Origin: Bacteroidetes bacterium GWF2_35_48
GTDB taxonomy: Bacteria; Bacteroidota; Bacteroidia; Bacteroidales; GWF2-35-48
Assembly: GCA_001769125.1 (NCBI GenBank)
Contig: MEOG01000126.1
Coordinates: forward strand, 1 to 64,000
Direction: 5' to 3'
DNA length: 64,000 nt
In this document: piece after piece, positions 9,846-17,800 of the stretch
Numbering within the stretch: position 1 is the stretch's first letter
How the letters are laid out: each line of letters opens with the position of its first letter
Translations under genes and position numbers: made by a program
The notes under the pieces: generated by a model
The model's input: the letters and a program-made list of their open reading frames with translations, nothing else
Databases searched by the model: none
Told to the model about the DNA's origin: nothing

Positions 9846-12080
9846 ATGAAACCTTTATTTTTAATTCCAATATTGATTTTTGTTACTACAAAGCTATTGG
9901 GACAAGTCGGATATCCTGCTGATTTATACATCAACCTGAAAAATGAAAAACAAATTCCTCAAAAACAAGTGGAAATTAAACTTCATGAAGTAAAGGGAAC
10001 AACCTATTACGCCCTTACGAATATAAATGGGGGAGCAAAATTTAAAACAAAACGCGGTAAAAAATATATTCTTGATGTAAGTAATCAGAAAGCTTTTAAA
10101 GAAATAACCATTCCTACGGAAGGCACAAAACCTGTGATTGAAAATTTTGTTTTTGAAAAACCTGAAAGTGCAGCTTTAGACACCACCATTTTCAAAATGT
10201 TTAAATTTCGTTTGCCAACTGATGATGAGGTTATCATGAAAGTTATTGTTGCTGCAAATAATCTCAGAATGATGCCCGGAAAAGATGTAAGGCTGGTATG
10301 CAAAGAACTTAATAAAGTTTTTATTAGTAAAACAGAGAGTGGGGGAGTAGCTTCTTTTATTATTTATCCTGGGTTTAATTACATAATAGGTGTGGAAGAA
10401 CAAGACAGCGCGGGAGTTATCAGCGTTCCAAATAGAGGCGGCGCGATGAGTGAAGCAAAAGTTTTTTATCAGCCAACTGATATAAAAGAAATTGTTTCCA
10501 ATGATACGATTGTACAGCAATTAAAAAAAGATCAGGGACCAACAACTTCGCATGTTTTTGTAAACATCAAGCTTTGGGATATGTCTATGAGACCAATTCC
10601 AAATGAGGATATTTTCATGGATTTAGCAAATAGCAAAACCGTTTATAAAGCAAGAACTGATGCGCGTGGTGTTGTAGATTTCCTCTTACCAAAAGGTAAA
10701 AAGTTTTCAATTAATTTAAAATATGAAAGAGATGTTGATATTATAGAACACCCTGTAGGAGCTAATTTGCACAGGATTAATATCGAATTTAATTATATGG
10801 GATCAGAAAAAATAGAAAATTTTTATAAAACTACAACCCGCACAAAAGAAGGATTTTTAACAGATTTTATGAGTCCAAAGGTGCAGCCTTGCAAGTTCGA
10901 TCCTAACTGGATTGAAAAAACAAAAGATGGATACAATGTTAATTTTCCTTCACAGTCTGCTACTTCGCCTCCAACTGCTCATGGAAATAATTTATATCTT
11001 AATTCCGGATATTATTCACCAGAGTTTTATAGCTTGGATAAGACAACAGGGAGGTCAAACTGGGGAGCACGTCTTGCAGAAAATGGTATTTCAGCTTCAA
11101 TTTATGTAGATGATGTAATTCTTGCAAACACGGAATCATGTACTTTGTACGCACTTGATGCAAAAAACGGAAATATGCTCTGGTCTAAATGGCTTGGACC
11201 GAATATTTATTCCACACCAACAGTATCGAATAGAAAAGTTTTTGCTGTTTATCCAAATACTTTAGATGCGCGCTATTTGATAATAAATAAAAATCTGACG
11301 ACAAGCAATCATTTTGTATTAGCCGCATTTGATATTAAAACCGGAGAAATAAAATGGCAGGCATGGGTGGATGAAGAAGTATTAGCAGCTCCGGTTGCAA
11401 GCAATAATAAGGTTTATATGACTTCTATGGCAGGCAGCTTATATCAGTTCGACATGGAAACAGGCAAGCAGCTTCATCTGATAAGGTCAAAAGCAGTTAC
11501 ACCCCCGACTATTATTGATGATCTTGTTTTTGTTTCAATGGCTGGGGAGAAAGATTCTAAAGTTCAGGAATTAGCAATATACAATGCAAAAGACATGAAA
11601 CTTATTTCCCGTGTTAAGCAAATTAATGGGCAAAATCAATTTTCACAATTTGGAATGGATGCGATTGACAGGATGAATTACGGCGTTGGAAGAGTTACGC
11701 ATTTTAAAGGAAAAAATTTCACGATTGTAGGAGGTAAATTATTTTGCTTTGATAATTCAGGAAAAATTGCCTGGCAAACAGTAATCAATAATTCAAAAAG
11801 TATTGAAATGCTGCCACGATCTTCAACTCCTGTAATTGCCGGAGGAAAAATAATAGTGAACAATGGTACGAAAGTGCAAATTTACGACCCGGCTCAAGGC
11901 AAACTGATAAAAGAATTTCCTGTCAATGCAGAGCTGTTTGCCGATGCAATAGCATACAATGGCTGGATTTACACAGGTACAAAAAAAGGCAAAATAATTT
12001 CAATCAACACAAAAGACCCCTCGCTCACAGACTGGCCAACATGGAGTGGTAATGCTGCGCATAATCCGGTTGTTAGGTAA
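9846..12080 (+). CDS. Secreted PQQ-like beta-propeller protein with N-terminal Ig-like modules
   Basis: A 744-residue exported protein with a signal peptide at residues 1-20 ending LLGQ. Three repeated beta-sandwich-like modules follow (about 25-95, 115-190, 235-300), each with an extension of the form 'G..A.F....GK.Y.L.V', reminiscent of carboxypeptidase regulatory domains. From about residue 370 to the end are blades of a PQQ-type propeller: LYALDAKNGNMLWSKW, FDIKTGEIKWQAWVDEE, LYQFDMETGKQ and LFCFDNSGKIAWQT. No dehydrogenase catalytic set is evident, so a binding or scaffold role outside the inner membrane is more likely than catalysis. There is no recognisable T9SS C-terminal domain. Confidence 0.75.
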   Translation: MKPLFLIPILIFVTTKLLGQVGYPADLYINLKNEKQIPQKQVEIKLHEVKGTTYYALTNINGGAKFKTKRGKKYILDVSNQKAFKEITIPTEGTKPVIENFVFEKPESAALDTTIFKMFKFRLPTDDEVIMKVIVAANNLRMMPGKDVRLVCKELNKVFISKTESGGVASFIIYPGFNYIIGVEEQDSAGVISVPNRGGAMSEAKVFYQPTDIKEIVSNDTIVQQLKKDQGPTTSHVFVNIKLWDMSMRPIPNEDIFMDLANSKTVYKARTDARGVVDFLLPKGKKFSINLKYERDVDIIEHPVGANLHRINIEFNYMGSEKIENFYKTTTRTKEGFLTDFMSPKVQPCKFDPNWIEKTKDGYNVNFPSQSATSPPTAHGNNLYLNSGYYSPEFYSLDKTTGRSNWGARLAENGISASIYVDDVILANTESCTLYALDAKNGNMLWSKWLGPNIYSTPTVSNRKVFAVYPNTLDARYLIINKNLTTSNHFVLAAFDIKTGEIKWQAWVDEEVLAAPVASNNKVYMTSMAGSLYQFDMETGKQLHLIRSKAVTPPTIIDDLVFVSMAGEKDSKVQELAIYNAKDMKLISRVKQINGQNQFSQFGMDAIDRMNYGVGRVTHFKGKNFTIVGGKLFCFDNSGKIAWQTVINNSKSIEMLPRSSTPVIAGGKIIVNNGTKVQIYDPAQGKLIKEFPVNAELFADAIAYNGWIYTGTKKGKIISINTKDPSLTDWPTWSGNAAHNPVVR

Positions 12081-12085
12081 AATTG

Positions 12086-12345
12086 AGAAATTACGAATTA
12101 GGAATTACGAATTACGAATTACGAATTTGAATTTGAAGACCTGCCTGGCTGACGCTAACGGCAGACAGGTTTGAAAATGATTTAACCTGCTTTGTCGGCA
12201 ACTACCGTGTGGACACAAATATGCGAAGGATTGTGTTTTTTCGTAAAATCAAAAGTTGGAAAAACGACTCCAGAGGAGTCGAATGCCTGCCTTGCCGGTC
12301 AGGCGGGTTTATAACCCTGAGCTTTAGTTCGGGGTATAAACAAAT
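12086..12345. repeat. Cluster of small dispersed repeats and hairpins
   Basis: A tandem array of the heptamer-like unit AATTACG (12086-12130) is followed by several inverted repeats. These are a CCTG...CAGG hairpin at 12139-12170, the perfect hairpin CGACTCCAGAGGAGTCG at 12265-12281, a GCCTGCC/GGTCAGGCGGG segment, and an imperfect GTTTATA...TATAAAC hairpin ending near 12342. Related CCTGCC/GGCAGG pieces recur near 16660, 38506 and 42590. The rest of the gap up to 12598 contains no credible gene; short open stretches on both strands run through the repeats. Confidence 0.6.
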
Positions 12346-12544
12346 GATAATTAAAAGATTTTGGCGGAAAATTTGCCTCAACAAAATTTAAAAGTTTATC
12401 CAAAAACAATACTCTGCAAATTTTGTGACAAAATCTTTGGATATAACTTGTTTTAAACTCTAATATCCCAATCATTTCCCCCTCATCCACAAAAATATGG
12501 TATTAAGCATAAAAAAACTTTAGGATTTTTGAAAAAAAGATATA

Positions 12545-12552
12545 TATCTTTG
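12545..12552 (+). promoter_or_regulatory. Candidate -7 box for the oxidoreductase operon
   Basis: TATCTTTG matches the Bacteroidota -7 consensus TAnnTTTG and lies 47 bases before the ferredoxin start. The -33 region has only TTTA at a 22-base gap, so the match is partial. Confidence 0.4.
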
Positions 12553-12598
12553 AAAATTCACACTCGTATAAATATTTACAATATTAAATAATAGAGAA

Positions 12599-12823
12599 AT
12601 GGCAAAAGTTAAAGGAGCAATTGTAGTATACATTGAAAGATGTAAAGGTTGCGGTGTTTGCGTCCCTGTTTGTCCTTCGCAGGTTATCGCGTTGAACAAA
12701 GAAGTGAATGGGAAAGGCTATCACTTTGCATTTATGGAAAAACCGGACGAATGCACAGGCTGCACAAACTGCGCAGTAGTTTGTCCCGATGGAGTAATAA
12801 CCGTTTACAGGGTTAAGGAATAA
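12599..12823 (+). CDS. 2-oxoacid:ferredoxin oxidoreductase, delta (2[4Fe-4S] ferredoxin) subunit
   Basis: A 74-residue protein with two complete [4Fe-4S] motifs: Cys15, 18, 21, 25 (followed by Pro) and Cys52, 55, 58, 62 (followed by Pro). It is the electron-transfer subunit of the KorABCD/VorABCD type complex encoded by the next three genes, passing electrons from the TPP-bound acyl intermediate to ferredoxin. It begins the operon, 29 bases before the alpha subunit. The length is normal for a stand-alone delta subunit. Confidence 0.9.
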   Translation: MAKVKGAIVVYIERCKGCGVCVPVCPSQVIALNKEVNGKGYHFAFMEKPDECTGCTNCAVVCPDGVITVYRVKE

Positions 12824-12852
12824 TTCGTATGTCTTAAAAAAAACGACACGAC

Positions 12853-13932
12853 ATGAAAGAAGTAAAATTAATGAAAGGAAATGAAGCGATAGCAGAAGCT
12901 GCTATTCGTGCCGGGGCAGACGGATATTTCGGTTACCCCATTACGCCTCAGTCAGAAGTTTTAGAATATCTGATGAGTCAAAAACCCCATGAAAGAACAG
13001 GGATGGTTGTTCTTCAGGCAGAAAGCGAAGTTGCGGCAATCAACATGGTTTATGGTGGCGCTGCAACAGGTAAAAAAGTTATGACCTCTTCCTCCAGTCC
13101 GGGCATCAGCCTTAAAATGGAAGGAATATCATACATGGCAGGTGCGCAGTTGCCTTGCCTTATAGTTAATGTAGTTCGCGGAGGTCCGGGTCTTGGTACC
13201 ATTCAACCTTCTCAAAGCGATTATTTTCAGGCAACAAAAGGTGGTGGGCACGGCGATTATCGCTTATTTGTCCTTGCACCTGCTTCGGTTCAGGAAATGG
13301 CCGATTTTGTAAAACAGGGCTTTGATTTGGCATTCAAATACCGCAATCCTGTTATGATTTTGAGCGACGGCATCATTGGTCAGATGATGGAAAAAGTGGA
13401 GCTTGAAGAACAACAACCCAGACTGACACAGGCAGAAGTAGTAAAAAAATGTCCATGGGCAACAACTGGTAAAACTCCCGACAGAGAGAGAAATATCATT
13501 ACGTCTCTTGATCTCGAAGCTTCAAAGCAGGAATTACATAATAAAGTGCTGCAGGAAAAGTATGAAAAAATGGAAGAAGATGTCCGTTTCGAAACTTTTA
13601 ATTGCGATGATGCTGAATATATTTTTATCGCTTATGGTTCTGTTGCACGTATTTGTCAAAAAGCAATTGACATAGCTCGTTCAAAAGGCATTAAAGTAGG
13701 ACTTCTGCGACCTATTACTCTTTTCCCGTTCCCCAGCAAAAAAGTTGCTGAATTAGCCACGAAGGTAAAGGGCATGATGTCCGTTGAAATGAGTGCTGGT
13801 CAAATGGTGGAAGATGTAAAACTTGCCGTTAATGGTAAAATTCCTGTAGAATTTTATGGTAGAATGGGAGGGATGATACCTTCTCCGGAAGAAATAGTTC
13901 GCGCTTTAAAAAATCAATTAATAGGAGGATAA
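12853..13932 (+). CDS. vorB: 2-oxoacid:ferredoxin oxidoreductase, alpha subunit (VorB/KorA type)
   Basis: A 359-residue subunit of the pyruvate/ketoacid:ferredoxin oxidoreductase superfamily. The N-terminal domain has the family pattern GNEAIAEAAIRAGADGYFGYPITPQ and the conserved segment SSSSPGISL, and domain II lies at the C-terminus (FIAYGSVARICQKAI, LLRPITLFPFP). With the beta and gamma subunits it oxidatively decarboxylates a 2-oxoacid to its acyl-CoA and reduces ferredoxin. Bacteroidota homologues are usually labelled VorB (branched-chain) or KorA (2-oxoglutarate); the true substrate is not readable from sequence alone. The last bases include AGGAGG, placed as a ribosome binding site for the next gene. 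Confidence 0.9.
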   Translation: MKEVKLMKGNEAIAEAAIRAGADGYFGYPITPQSEVLEYLMSQKPHERTGMVVLQAESEVAAINMVYGGAATGKKVMTSSSSPGISLKMEGISYMAGAQLPCLIVNVVRGGPGLGTIQPSQSDYFQATKGGGHGDYRLFVLAPASVQEMADFVKQGFDLAFKYRNPVMILSDGIIGQMMEKVELEEQQPRLTQAEVVKKCPWATTGKTPDRERNIITSLDLEASKQELHNKVLQEKYEKMEEDVRFETFNCDDAEYIFIAYGSVARICQKAIDIARSKGIKVGLLRPITLFPFPSKKVAELATKVKGMMSVEMSAGQMVEDVKLAVNGKIPVEFYGRMGGMIPSPEEIVRALKNQLIGG

Positions 13933-13935
13933 TTC

Positions 13936-14700
13936 ATGGAAATTAAAGATATAATTCAGGAAAAAAATATTGTCTATAAAAGAACATCTCTTTTAACAGA
14001 TAAAGCTATGTCGTATTGTCCTGGTTGTGGTCATGGAACTGCGCACAGGATTATTATGGAAGTGATTGAAGAAATGGGAATTCAGTCTTCTACGATTGGG
14101 GTCGCTCCTGTTGGTTGTTCTGTGTTAGCGTATGAATTTTTAGATATTGATATGCAACAGGCTGCGCACGGTAGGGCTCCTGCTTTGGCAACAGCAATTA
14201 AAAGGCTTAATCCGGAAAAACATGTATTTACGTATCAGGGCGATGGTGATTTAGCTGCTATTGGCACTGCTGAAACCATTCACGCTTGCAACAGAGGAGA
14301 AAAAATAGTTATTGTTTTTATAAATAATGGTATTTATGGAATGACCGGCGGTCAGATGGCTCCTACAACCCTACCCGGAATGAAAGCTTCCACTTGTCCT
14401 TTTGGAAGGGATACAGAACTTATGGGGAATCCTTTAAGAATGACCGAACTTGTTGCGCATTTGCCGGGTACATATTTTGTAACACGTCAGGCTGTACACA
14501 CTCCTGTAGCTGTAAGAAAAACAAAAAAAGCAATTCGCTTTGCTTTTGAAAATGCTGAAAACGGTGTTAATTTCGTTGAAATTGTTTCAAATTGCAATTC
14601 CGGCTGGAAAATGACTCCTGTACAAGCAAACAAATGGATGGAAGAGAATATGTTCCCATTTTATCCTTTGGGTGATATCAAAGTTCCTGAAAAAAAATAA
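13936..14700 (+). CDS. 2-oxoacid:ferredoxin oxidoreductase, beta (TPP-binding) subunit
   Basis: A 254-residue thiamine diphosphate-binding subunit. It has the YCPGCGHG motif near residue 27, which contributes cysteines, and the TPP/Mg motif QGDGDLAAIGTAE ... NNGIYGMTGGQMAPTT (the GDG...NN pattern). This is the catalytic decarboxylating half of the complex. Its start lies three bases after the alpha stop and is preceded by AGGAGG, an unusually clear Shine-Dalgarno for this phylum, pointing to tight co-expression. The 254-residue length is typical of KorB/VorA beta subunits. Confidence 0.92.
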   Translation: MEIKDIIQEKNIVYKRTSLLTDKAMSYCPGCGHGTAHRIIMEVIEEMGIQSSTIGVAPVGCSVLAYEFLDIDMQQAAHGRAPALATAIKRLNPEKHVFTYQGDGDLAAIGTAETIHACNRGEKIVIVFINNGIYGMTGGQMAPTTLPGMKASTCPFGRDTELMGNPLRMTELVAHLPGTYFVTRQAVHTPVAVRKTKKAIRFAFENAENGVNFVEIVSNCNSGWKMTPVQANKWMEENMFPFYPLGDIKVPEKK

Positions 14701-14749
14701 TTTTATCGGAACGAAAATTCAAATTTGTTAATTTAAAAAATTATATAAT

Positions 14750-15295
14750 ATGACTGAAGAAATTATTATTGCAGGATTTGGTGGACAGGGAGTTCTTTCC
14801 ATGGGTAAAATTCTTGCCTATTCAGGAATGATGCAGGATCAGGAAGTAAGCTGGATGCCTGCTTATGGTCCCGAAATGCGTGGCGGTACTGCCAACGTAA
14901 CGGTTATTCTCAGCGATGAAAGAATCAGTTCCCCTGTGTTGTCAAAATACGATACAGCTATTATTCTGAATCAGCAATCTATGGATAAATTTGAGTGTGC
15001 TGTTAAAGAAGGAGGTTTGTTGTTATACGATCCGAATGGTATTACGAAACCCCCGACAAGAATGGATATTCAAATTTTTAAGGTTAGTGCTACAGAAGAA
15101 GCTACAAAAATGGGAAATACGAAAATTTTCAACATGATTGTTTTGGGAGCATATCTGAAAGTGAAACCTCTTGTAAAACTTGAAAATGTTATCAAGGGTT
15201 TGCAGAAGTCGCTTCCGGCGCGTCATCACAACCTGATTCCCGAAAACGAAAAAGCCATTTCAAGGGGCTTAGAAATCGTGGAAAAGGTAAACTGA
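14750..15295 (+). CDS. 2-oxoacid:ferredoxin oxidoreductase, gamma subunit
   Basis: A 181-residue catalytic-domain gamma subunit. It has the N-terminal GFGGQGVLSMGKILAYSGM nucleotide-fold motif and the downstream SWMPAYGPEMRGGTANVTV stretch typical of KorC/VorC proteins. It completes the four-gene set delta-alpha-beta-gamma. The 49-base gap after the beta gene is slightly larger than the others but holds no terminator, and a strong one follows this gene, so the four genes are probably one transcript. Confidence 0.9.
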   Translation: MTEEIIIAGFGGQGVLSMGKILAYSGMMQDQEVSWMPAYGPEMRGGTANVTVILSDERISSPVLSKYDTAIILNQQSMDKFECAVKEGGLLLYDPNGITKPPTRMDIQIFKVSATEEATKMGNTKIFNMIVLGAYLKVKPLVKLENVIKGLQKSLPARHHNLIPENEKAISRGLEIVEKVN

Positions 15296-15306
15296 AAAAA
15301 ATGTTA

Positions 15307-15338
15307 AAAGCCCTTCTGATTTTGAGGGGCTTTTTTTT
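15307..15338 (+). terminator. Rho-independent terminator after oxidoreductase operon
   Basis: The stem AAAAGCCC...GGGCTTTT with adjoining T.G/T.A pairs is followed by a T-rich run. It begins 12 bases after the gamma-subunit stop. Confidence 0.85.
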
Positions 15339-15351
15339 ATTTTTTATTTAT

Positions 15352-15359
15352 TATCTTTG
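15352..15359 (+). promoter_or_regulatory. Candidate -7 box of alanine dehydrogenase
   Basis: TATCTTTG fits TAnnTTTG and sits 22 bases before the ald start, just after the previous terminator. No TTTG is seen at the -33 distance, so support is from the -7 box and position only. Confidence 0.45.
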
Positions 15360-15381
15360 TTAAAAAAAATCAAAACAACTC

Positions 15382-16590
15382 ATGCAAGCCAACCCAAATT
15401 ATCTTACAAAAGGAAATCTTCTCCCTCAAGAAGAAATGCTGGAGGTCGGAAGAAGAAAAAAAAATATTTCAATTGGCATTCCTAAAGAAATATTGAAAGA
15501 CGAAAACCGCGTAGCATTGACTCCTCTTAATGTTGAATTGCTAGTAAATAATGGGCATCACGTTGTTGTTGAATCCAATTCTGGAAAAGCAGCTAATTTT
15601 TATGATAATGTTTACTCCGAACACGGAGCTGAAATAGCGTTAAGCAGAAACGAGGTTTTTAAATGTGAAGTTATCCTTAAAGTCGCTCCTTTGTCTCTTG
15701 AAGAGATTGACATGCTTGAGTCAAATCATATAGTGATTTCTTCGTTGCATGCTGCATTTCAAACAGAAGAATATATCAGAAAATTAATTCAGAAAAGAGT
15801 TACTGCTTTGGCTTTTGAATATATGAAAGATCAAAGCGGACATTACCCTGTAGTGCGCTATATGAGTCAGATTGCAGGTAGTTCTTCGATTTTGATTGCT
15901 GCAGAGTATTTGAATACCGTACACGATGGAAAAGGTGAAATGCTTGGAGGAATAACAGGAATCACTCCTTCTGAAGTTGTAATTATCGGTGCTGGTACTG
16001 CTGGCGAATTTGCTGCTCGAACCGCAATAGGACTGGGCGCTTTTGTTAAAGTTTTTGATGATTCTGTTGAAAATCTTAGACGCTTGCAGGAAAATCTTGG
16101 AAGAAATGTGTTCACTTCTTTATTACAACCTTTGGTTCTGAAAAATAATATCAAAAATGCTGATGTTGTAATTGGTGCCCTTAGGTCAACAAATATGCAC
16201 AGGCGTTTTGTCGTTACAGAAGAAATGGTACGTAGTATGAAAAAAGGCTCTGTTATTGTTGATATAAGTATTGATGAAGGCGGTTGTGTTGAAACTTCCA
16301 GATTAACATCTCACAGTAATCCCGTTTTTATTGAACATGGTGTTGTGCATTATTGTGTTCCAAACATTGCTTCGCGCGTGGCAAGAACTGCTTCTTATGC
16401 CTTGAGTAATATTTTTGGTCCCATTCTTTTAAAAGTTGGCGAAGCAGGCGATATAAAACAATTGCTTAAAGAAGATGCCGGCGTTAGAAAAGGAGTTTAT
16501 ATGTATAATGGAATTTTAACAAATCCTTATATTGGAAATATGTTCGACATACCATCAAAAGATATAGAGTTACTTATGGCTGCCTTTTAA
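15382..16590 (+). CDS. ald: Alanine dehydrogenase
   Basis: A 402-residue member of the AlaDH/PNT family. It has the N-terminal IGIPKEILKDENRVALTP motif, with the conserved Lys and Arg that bind pyruvate, and a central Rossmann fold VVIIGAGTAGEFAARTA with an Asp after the second strand (VFDDS), as expected for NAD. It catalyses reversible oxidative deamination of alanine to pyruvate and ammonium. The N-terminus is about 25 residues longer than classical Ald; the internal Met at residue 19 is an alternative start, but the longer form matches Bacteroidota homologues as I know them. It stands alone between a terminator and a repeat array. Confidence 0.88.
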   Translation: MQANPNYLTKGNLLPQEEMLEVGRRKKNISIGIPKEILKDENRVALTPLNVELLVNNGHHVVVESNSGKAANFYDNVYSEHGAEIALSRNEVFKCEVILKVAPLSLEEIDMLESNHIVISSLHAAFQTEEYIRKLIQKRVTALAFEYMKDQSGHYPVVRYMSQIAGSSSILIAAEYLNTVHDGKGEMLGGITGITPSEVVIIGAGTAGEFAARTAIGLGAFVKVFDDSVENLRRLQENLGRNVFTSLLQPLVLKNNIKNADVVIGALRSTNMHRRFVVTEEMVRSMKKGSVIVDISIDEGGCVETSRLTSHSNPVFIEHGVVHYCVPNIASRVARTASYALSNIFGPILLKVGEAGDIKQLLKEDAGVRKGVYMYNGILTNPYIGNMFDIPSKDIELLMAAF

Positions 16591-16620
16591 TCTTAATCCT
16601 AAATCCTAAATCTAAAAATG

Positions 16621-16689
16621 GATTAAGGAGTAAGGAGTAGGAGTAAGGAGTAGGAGTAGCCTGCCAGACTGCGTCAAGCAGGCAGGGAG
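16621..16689. repeat. GGAGTA low-complexity array with GCCTGC hairpin
   Basis: Irregular repeats of (TAA)GGAGTA are interrupted by a hairpin with arms GCCTGC/GCAGGC (16659-16680). The hairpin arms resemble those near 12139 and 42589. No coding content is seen. Confidence 0.6.
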
Positions 16690-16702
16690 TAGGAGTGGCA
16701 AT

Positions 16703-16868
16703 CCTGTGAGGTATTGAGGGAAAGCTTGTGCGTAGGCTATCCTCACAGGTTTGAGGAAAAGTTCAGGTATTGAGGGAAAGCTTAGGCGTAGGCTATCCTC
16801 ACAGGTTTGAGGAAAAGTTCAGGTATTGAGGGAAAGCTTAGGCGTAGGCTATCCTCACAGGTTTGAGG
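16703..16868. repeat. 56-bp tandem repeat, about 2.9 copies, built on a CCTGTGAGG/CCTCACAGG hairpin
   Basis: Units start at 16709, 16765 and 16821. Copies two and three are identical except at the truncated end, and copy one differs at two bases (GT/AG). The first unit is preceded by CCTGTG, giving a full 47-nt hairpin element (16703-16749) with 9-bp perfect arms. The later units keep only the AGG of the left arm but the whole right arm. A second, single copy with the same 47-nt arm-to-arm length lies at 24015-24061. Confidence 0.85.
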
Positions 16869-16889
16869 GAAATAAGATAAAATATAGGA

Positions 16890-17327
16890 TTAAGAGGAGT
16901 GATCGAAGGTTATTACCCATTTTCCTTCTTTTTTCTCAAAAATCAAAGTGAAATAGCCACCGATACTTCCTTTTTCTCTGGTTATATTCCATTTCCCAAT
17001 TACAAAAACATGAGAGATACAAAGCATTTCAGCAGATAAAATATCGAAAGTCAAAGTCCCCATGGTTGCTTTATCCGGATAACTTTTCTGATAGTTTTCA
17101 AAGGTTGTTTTCCATCCATACTGAATCCCATTTTTTCCAATAAAACGCAGAGAATCACTTTTCCAATACGTATTCATATACCCGGACAAGTCTCCTTTAT
17201 TCCATGCATCAGCCTGAGCAAATAAAATATTTTTTATTTTTTCTGTTACAGTACTCAAATCAGGCTCGTTTGCCAATGATAAGTGCATAGCAAAAATAAT
17301 AGCAATCACTGTAAGACCATTTTTCAT
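16890..17327 (-). CDS. Secreted NTF2-like (SnoaL/DUF4440-type) protein
   Basis: A 145-residue protein with a signal peptide of about 19 residues. The cone-shaped NTF2-like fold is suggested by 'QADAWNKGDLSGYMNTYWKSDSLRFIG', 'GWKTTFENYQKSYPDKATMG' and the closing 'GGYFTLIFEKKEGKWVITFDHSS'. Proteins of this type are small periplasmic or outer-surface proteins with unknown ligands. It is divergent from the SUI1 gene and its 3' end runs towards the tandem repeat array. The fold call is confident; the function is unknown. Confidence 0.75.
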   Translation of the reverse strand: MKNGLTVIAIIFAMHLSLANEPDLSTVTEKIKNILFAQADAWNKGDLSGYMNTYWKSDSLRFIGKNGIQYGWKTTFENYQKSYPDKATMGTLTFDILSAEMLCISHVFVIGKWNITREKGSIGGYFTLIFEKKEGKWVITFDHSS

Positions 17328-17392
17328 TTTTTATAATTTTAGTGTATTATTCGTATAAGTATTCTGTGTATCTTGCGCAAAAATACAGCAGA
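17328..17392. promoter_or_regulatory. Compact divergent promoter region
   Basis: Only 65 bases separate two divergent starts. The minus strand carries TATTTTTG (17378-17385 complement), a -7-like box for the NTF2-like gene. The plus strand carries TATCTTGC just upstream of the YciH start, one base off the consensus. The two promoters would overlap, so the genes may interfere with each other. Confidence 0.35.
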
Positions 17393-17737
17393 ATGAGCAA
17401 GAAAAAAAATAATCCGGAAGGAATTGTGTATTCAACAAATCCTGATTTCAAATATGTTTCCGGTGAAACCGAATCTGCAACAACACTTCCGCCGCAACAG
17501 CAAAACCTTAGGGTAATGCTTGATAAAAAAAACAGGGCTGGTAAAGCTGTTACGCTTATTACTAATTTTATTGGTACAGAAGACGATTTAGTGGCACTTG
17601 GAAAAATGCTGAAAACAAAGTGTGGAGTTGGTGGAACAGTTAAAGAGGGAGATATTATTATTCAGGGCGACTTTCGTGATAAAATACTTCAGATATTACT
17701 TTCTAACGGTTATAAGGCAAAAAAATCCGGCTTCTGA
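17393..17737 (+). CDS. SUI1/eIF1-like translation factor (YciH family)
   Basis: About 114 residues from the MSKKKNNPEG start. The SUI1 core is clear in the second half: KKNRAGKAVTLITNFIG, then LGKMLKTKCGVGGTVKEGDIIIQGD and the closing ILLSNGYKAKKSGF. YciH/eIF1 proteins bind the small ribosomal subunit and affect start-codon fidelity. An in-frame ATG 51 bases upstream exists, but its extra residues are not family-like, so the inner start is chosen. The lysine-rich N-terminus is usual for Bacteroidota members. Confidence 0.88.
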   Translation: MSKKKNNPEGIVYSTNPDFKYVSGETESATTLPPQQQNLRVMLDKKNRAGKAVTLITNFIGTEDDLVALGKMLKTKCGVGGTVKEGDIIIQGDFRDKILQILLSNGYKAKKSGF

Positions 17738-17750
17738 ATTCTTGACTGTT

Positions 17751-17781
17751 TTTGCAATTTCCTCCAAATAAATTATATTTG
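17751..17781 (+). promoter_or_regulatory. Bacteroidota-type promoter for the PD-(D/E)XK gene
   Basis: TTTG (17751-17754), 19 bases, then TATATTTG (17774-17781): a full match to TTTG-N19-TAnnTTTG. It lies 19 bases before the start of the next gene. Confidence 0.7.
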
Positions 17782-17800
17782 TAAAAAAGATTTAATTGCA

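Noticed and set aside
12209..12490. Short open frames in the gap before the ferredoxin gene
   Set aside because: They run through dispersed hairpin repeats on both strands and have no motif or plausible start.
16703..16868. CRISPR array
   Set aside because: Units of 56 bp are directly adjacent, with no unique spacers, so this is a tandem repeat.
17342..17392. Longer start for the SUI1-family protein
   Set aside because: The 17 extra residues are not family-like and lie in the divergent promoter; the MSKKK start fits better.
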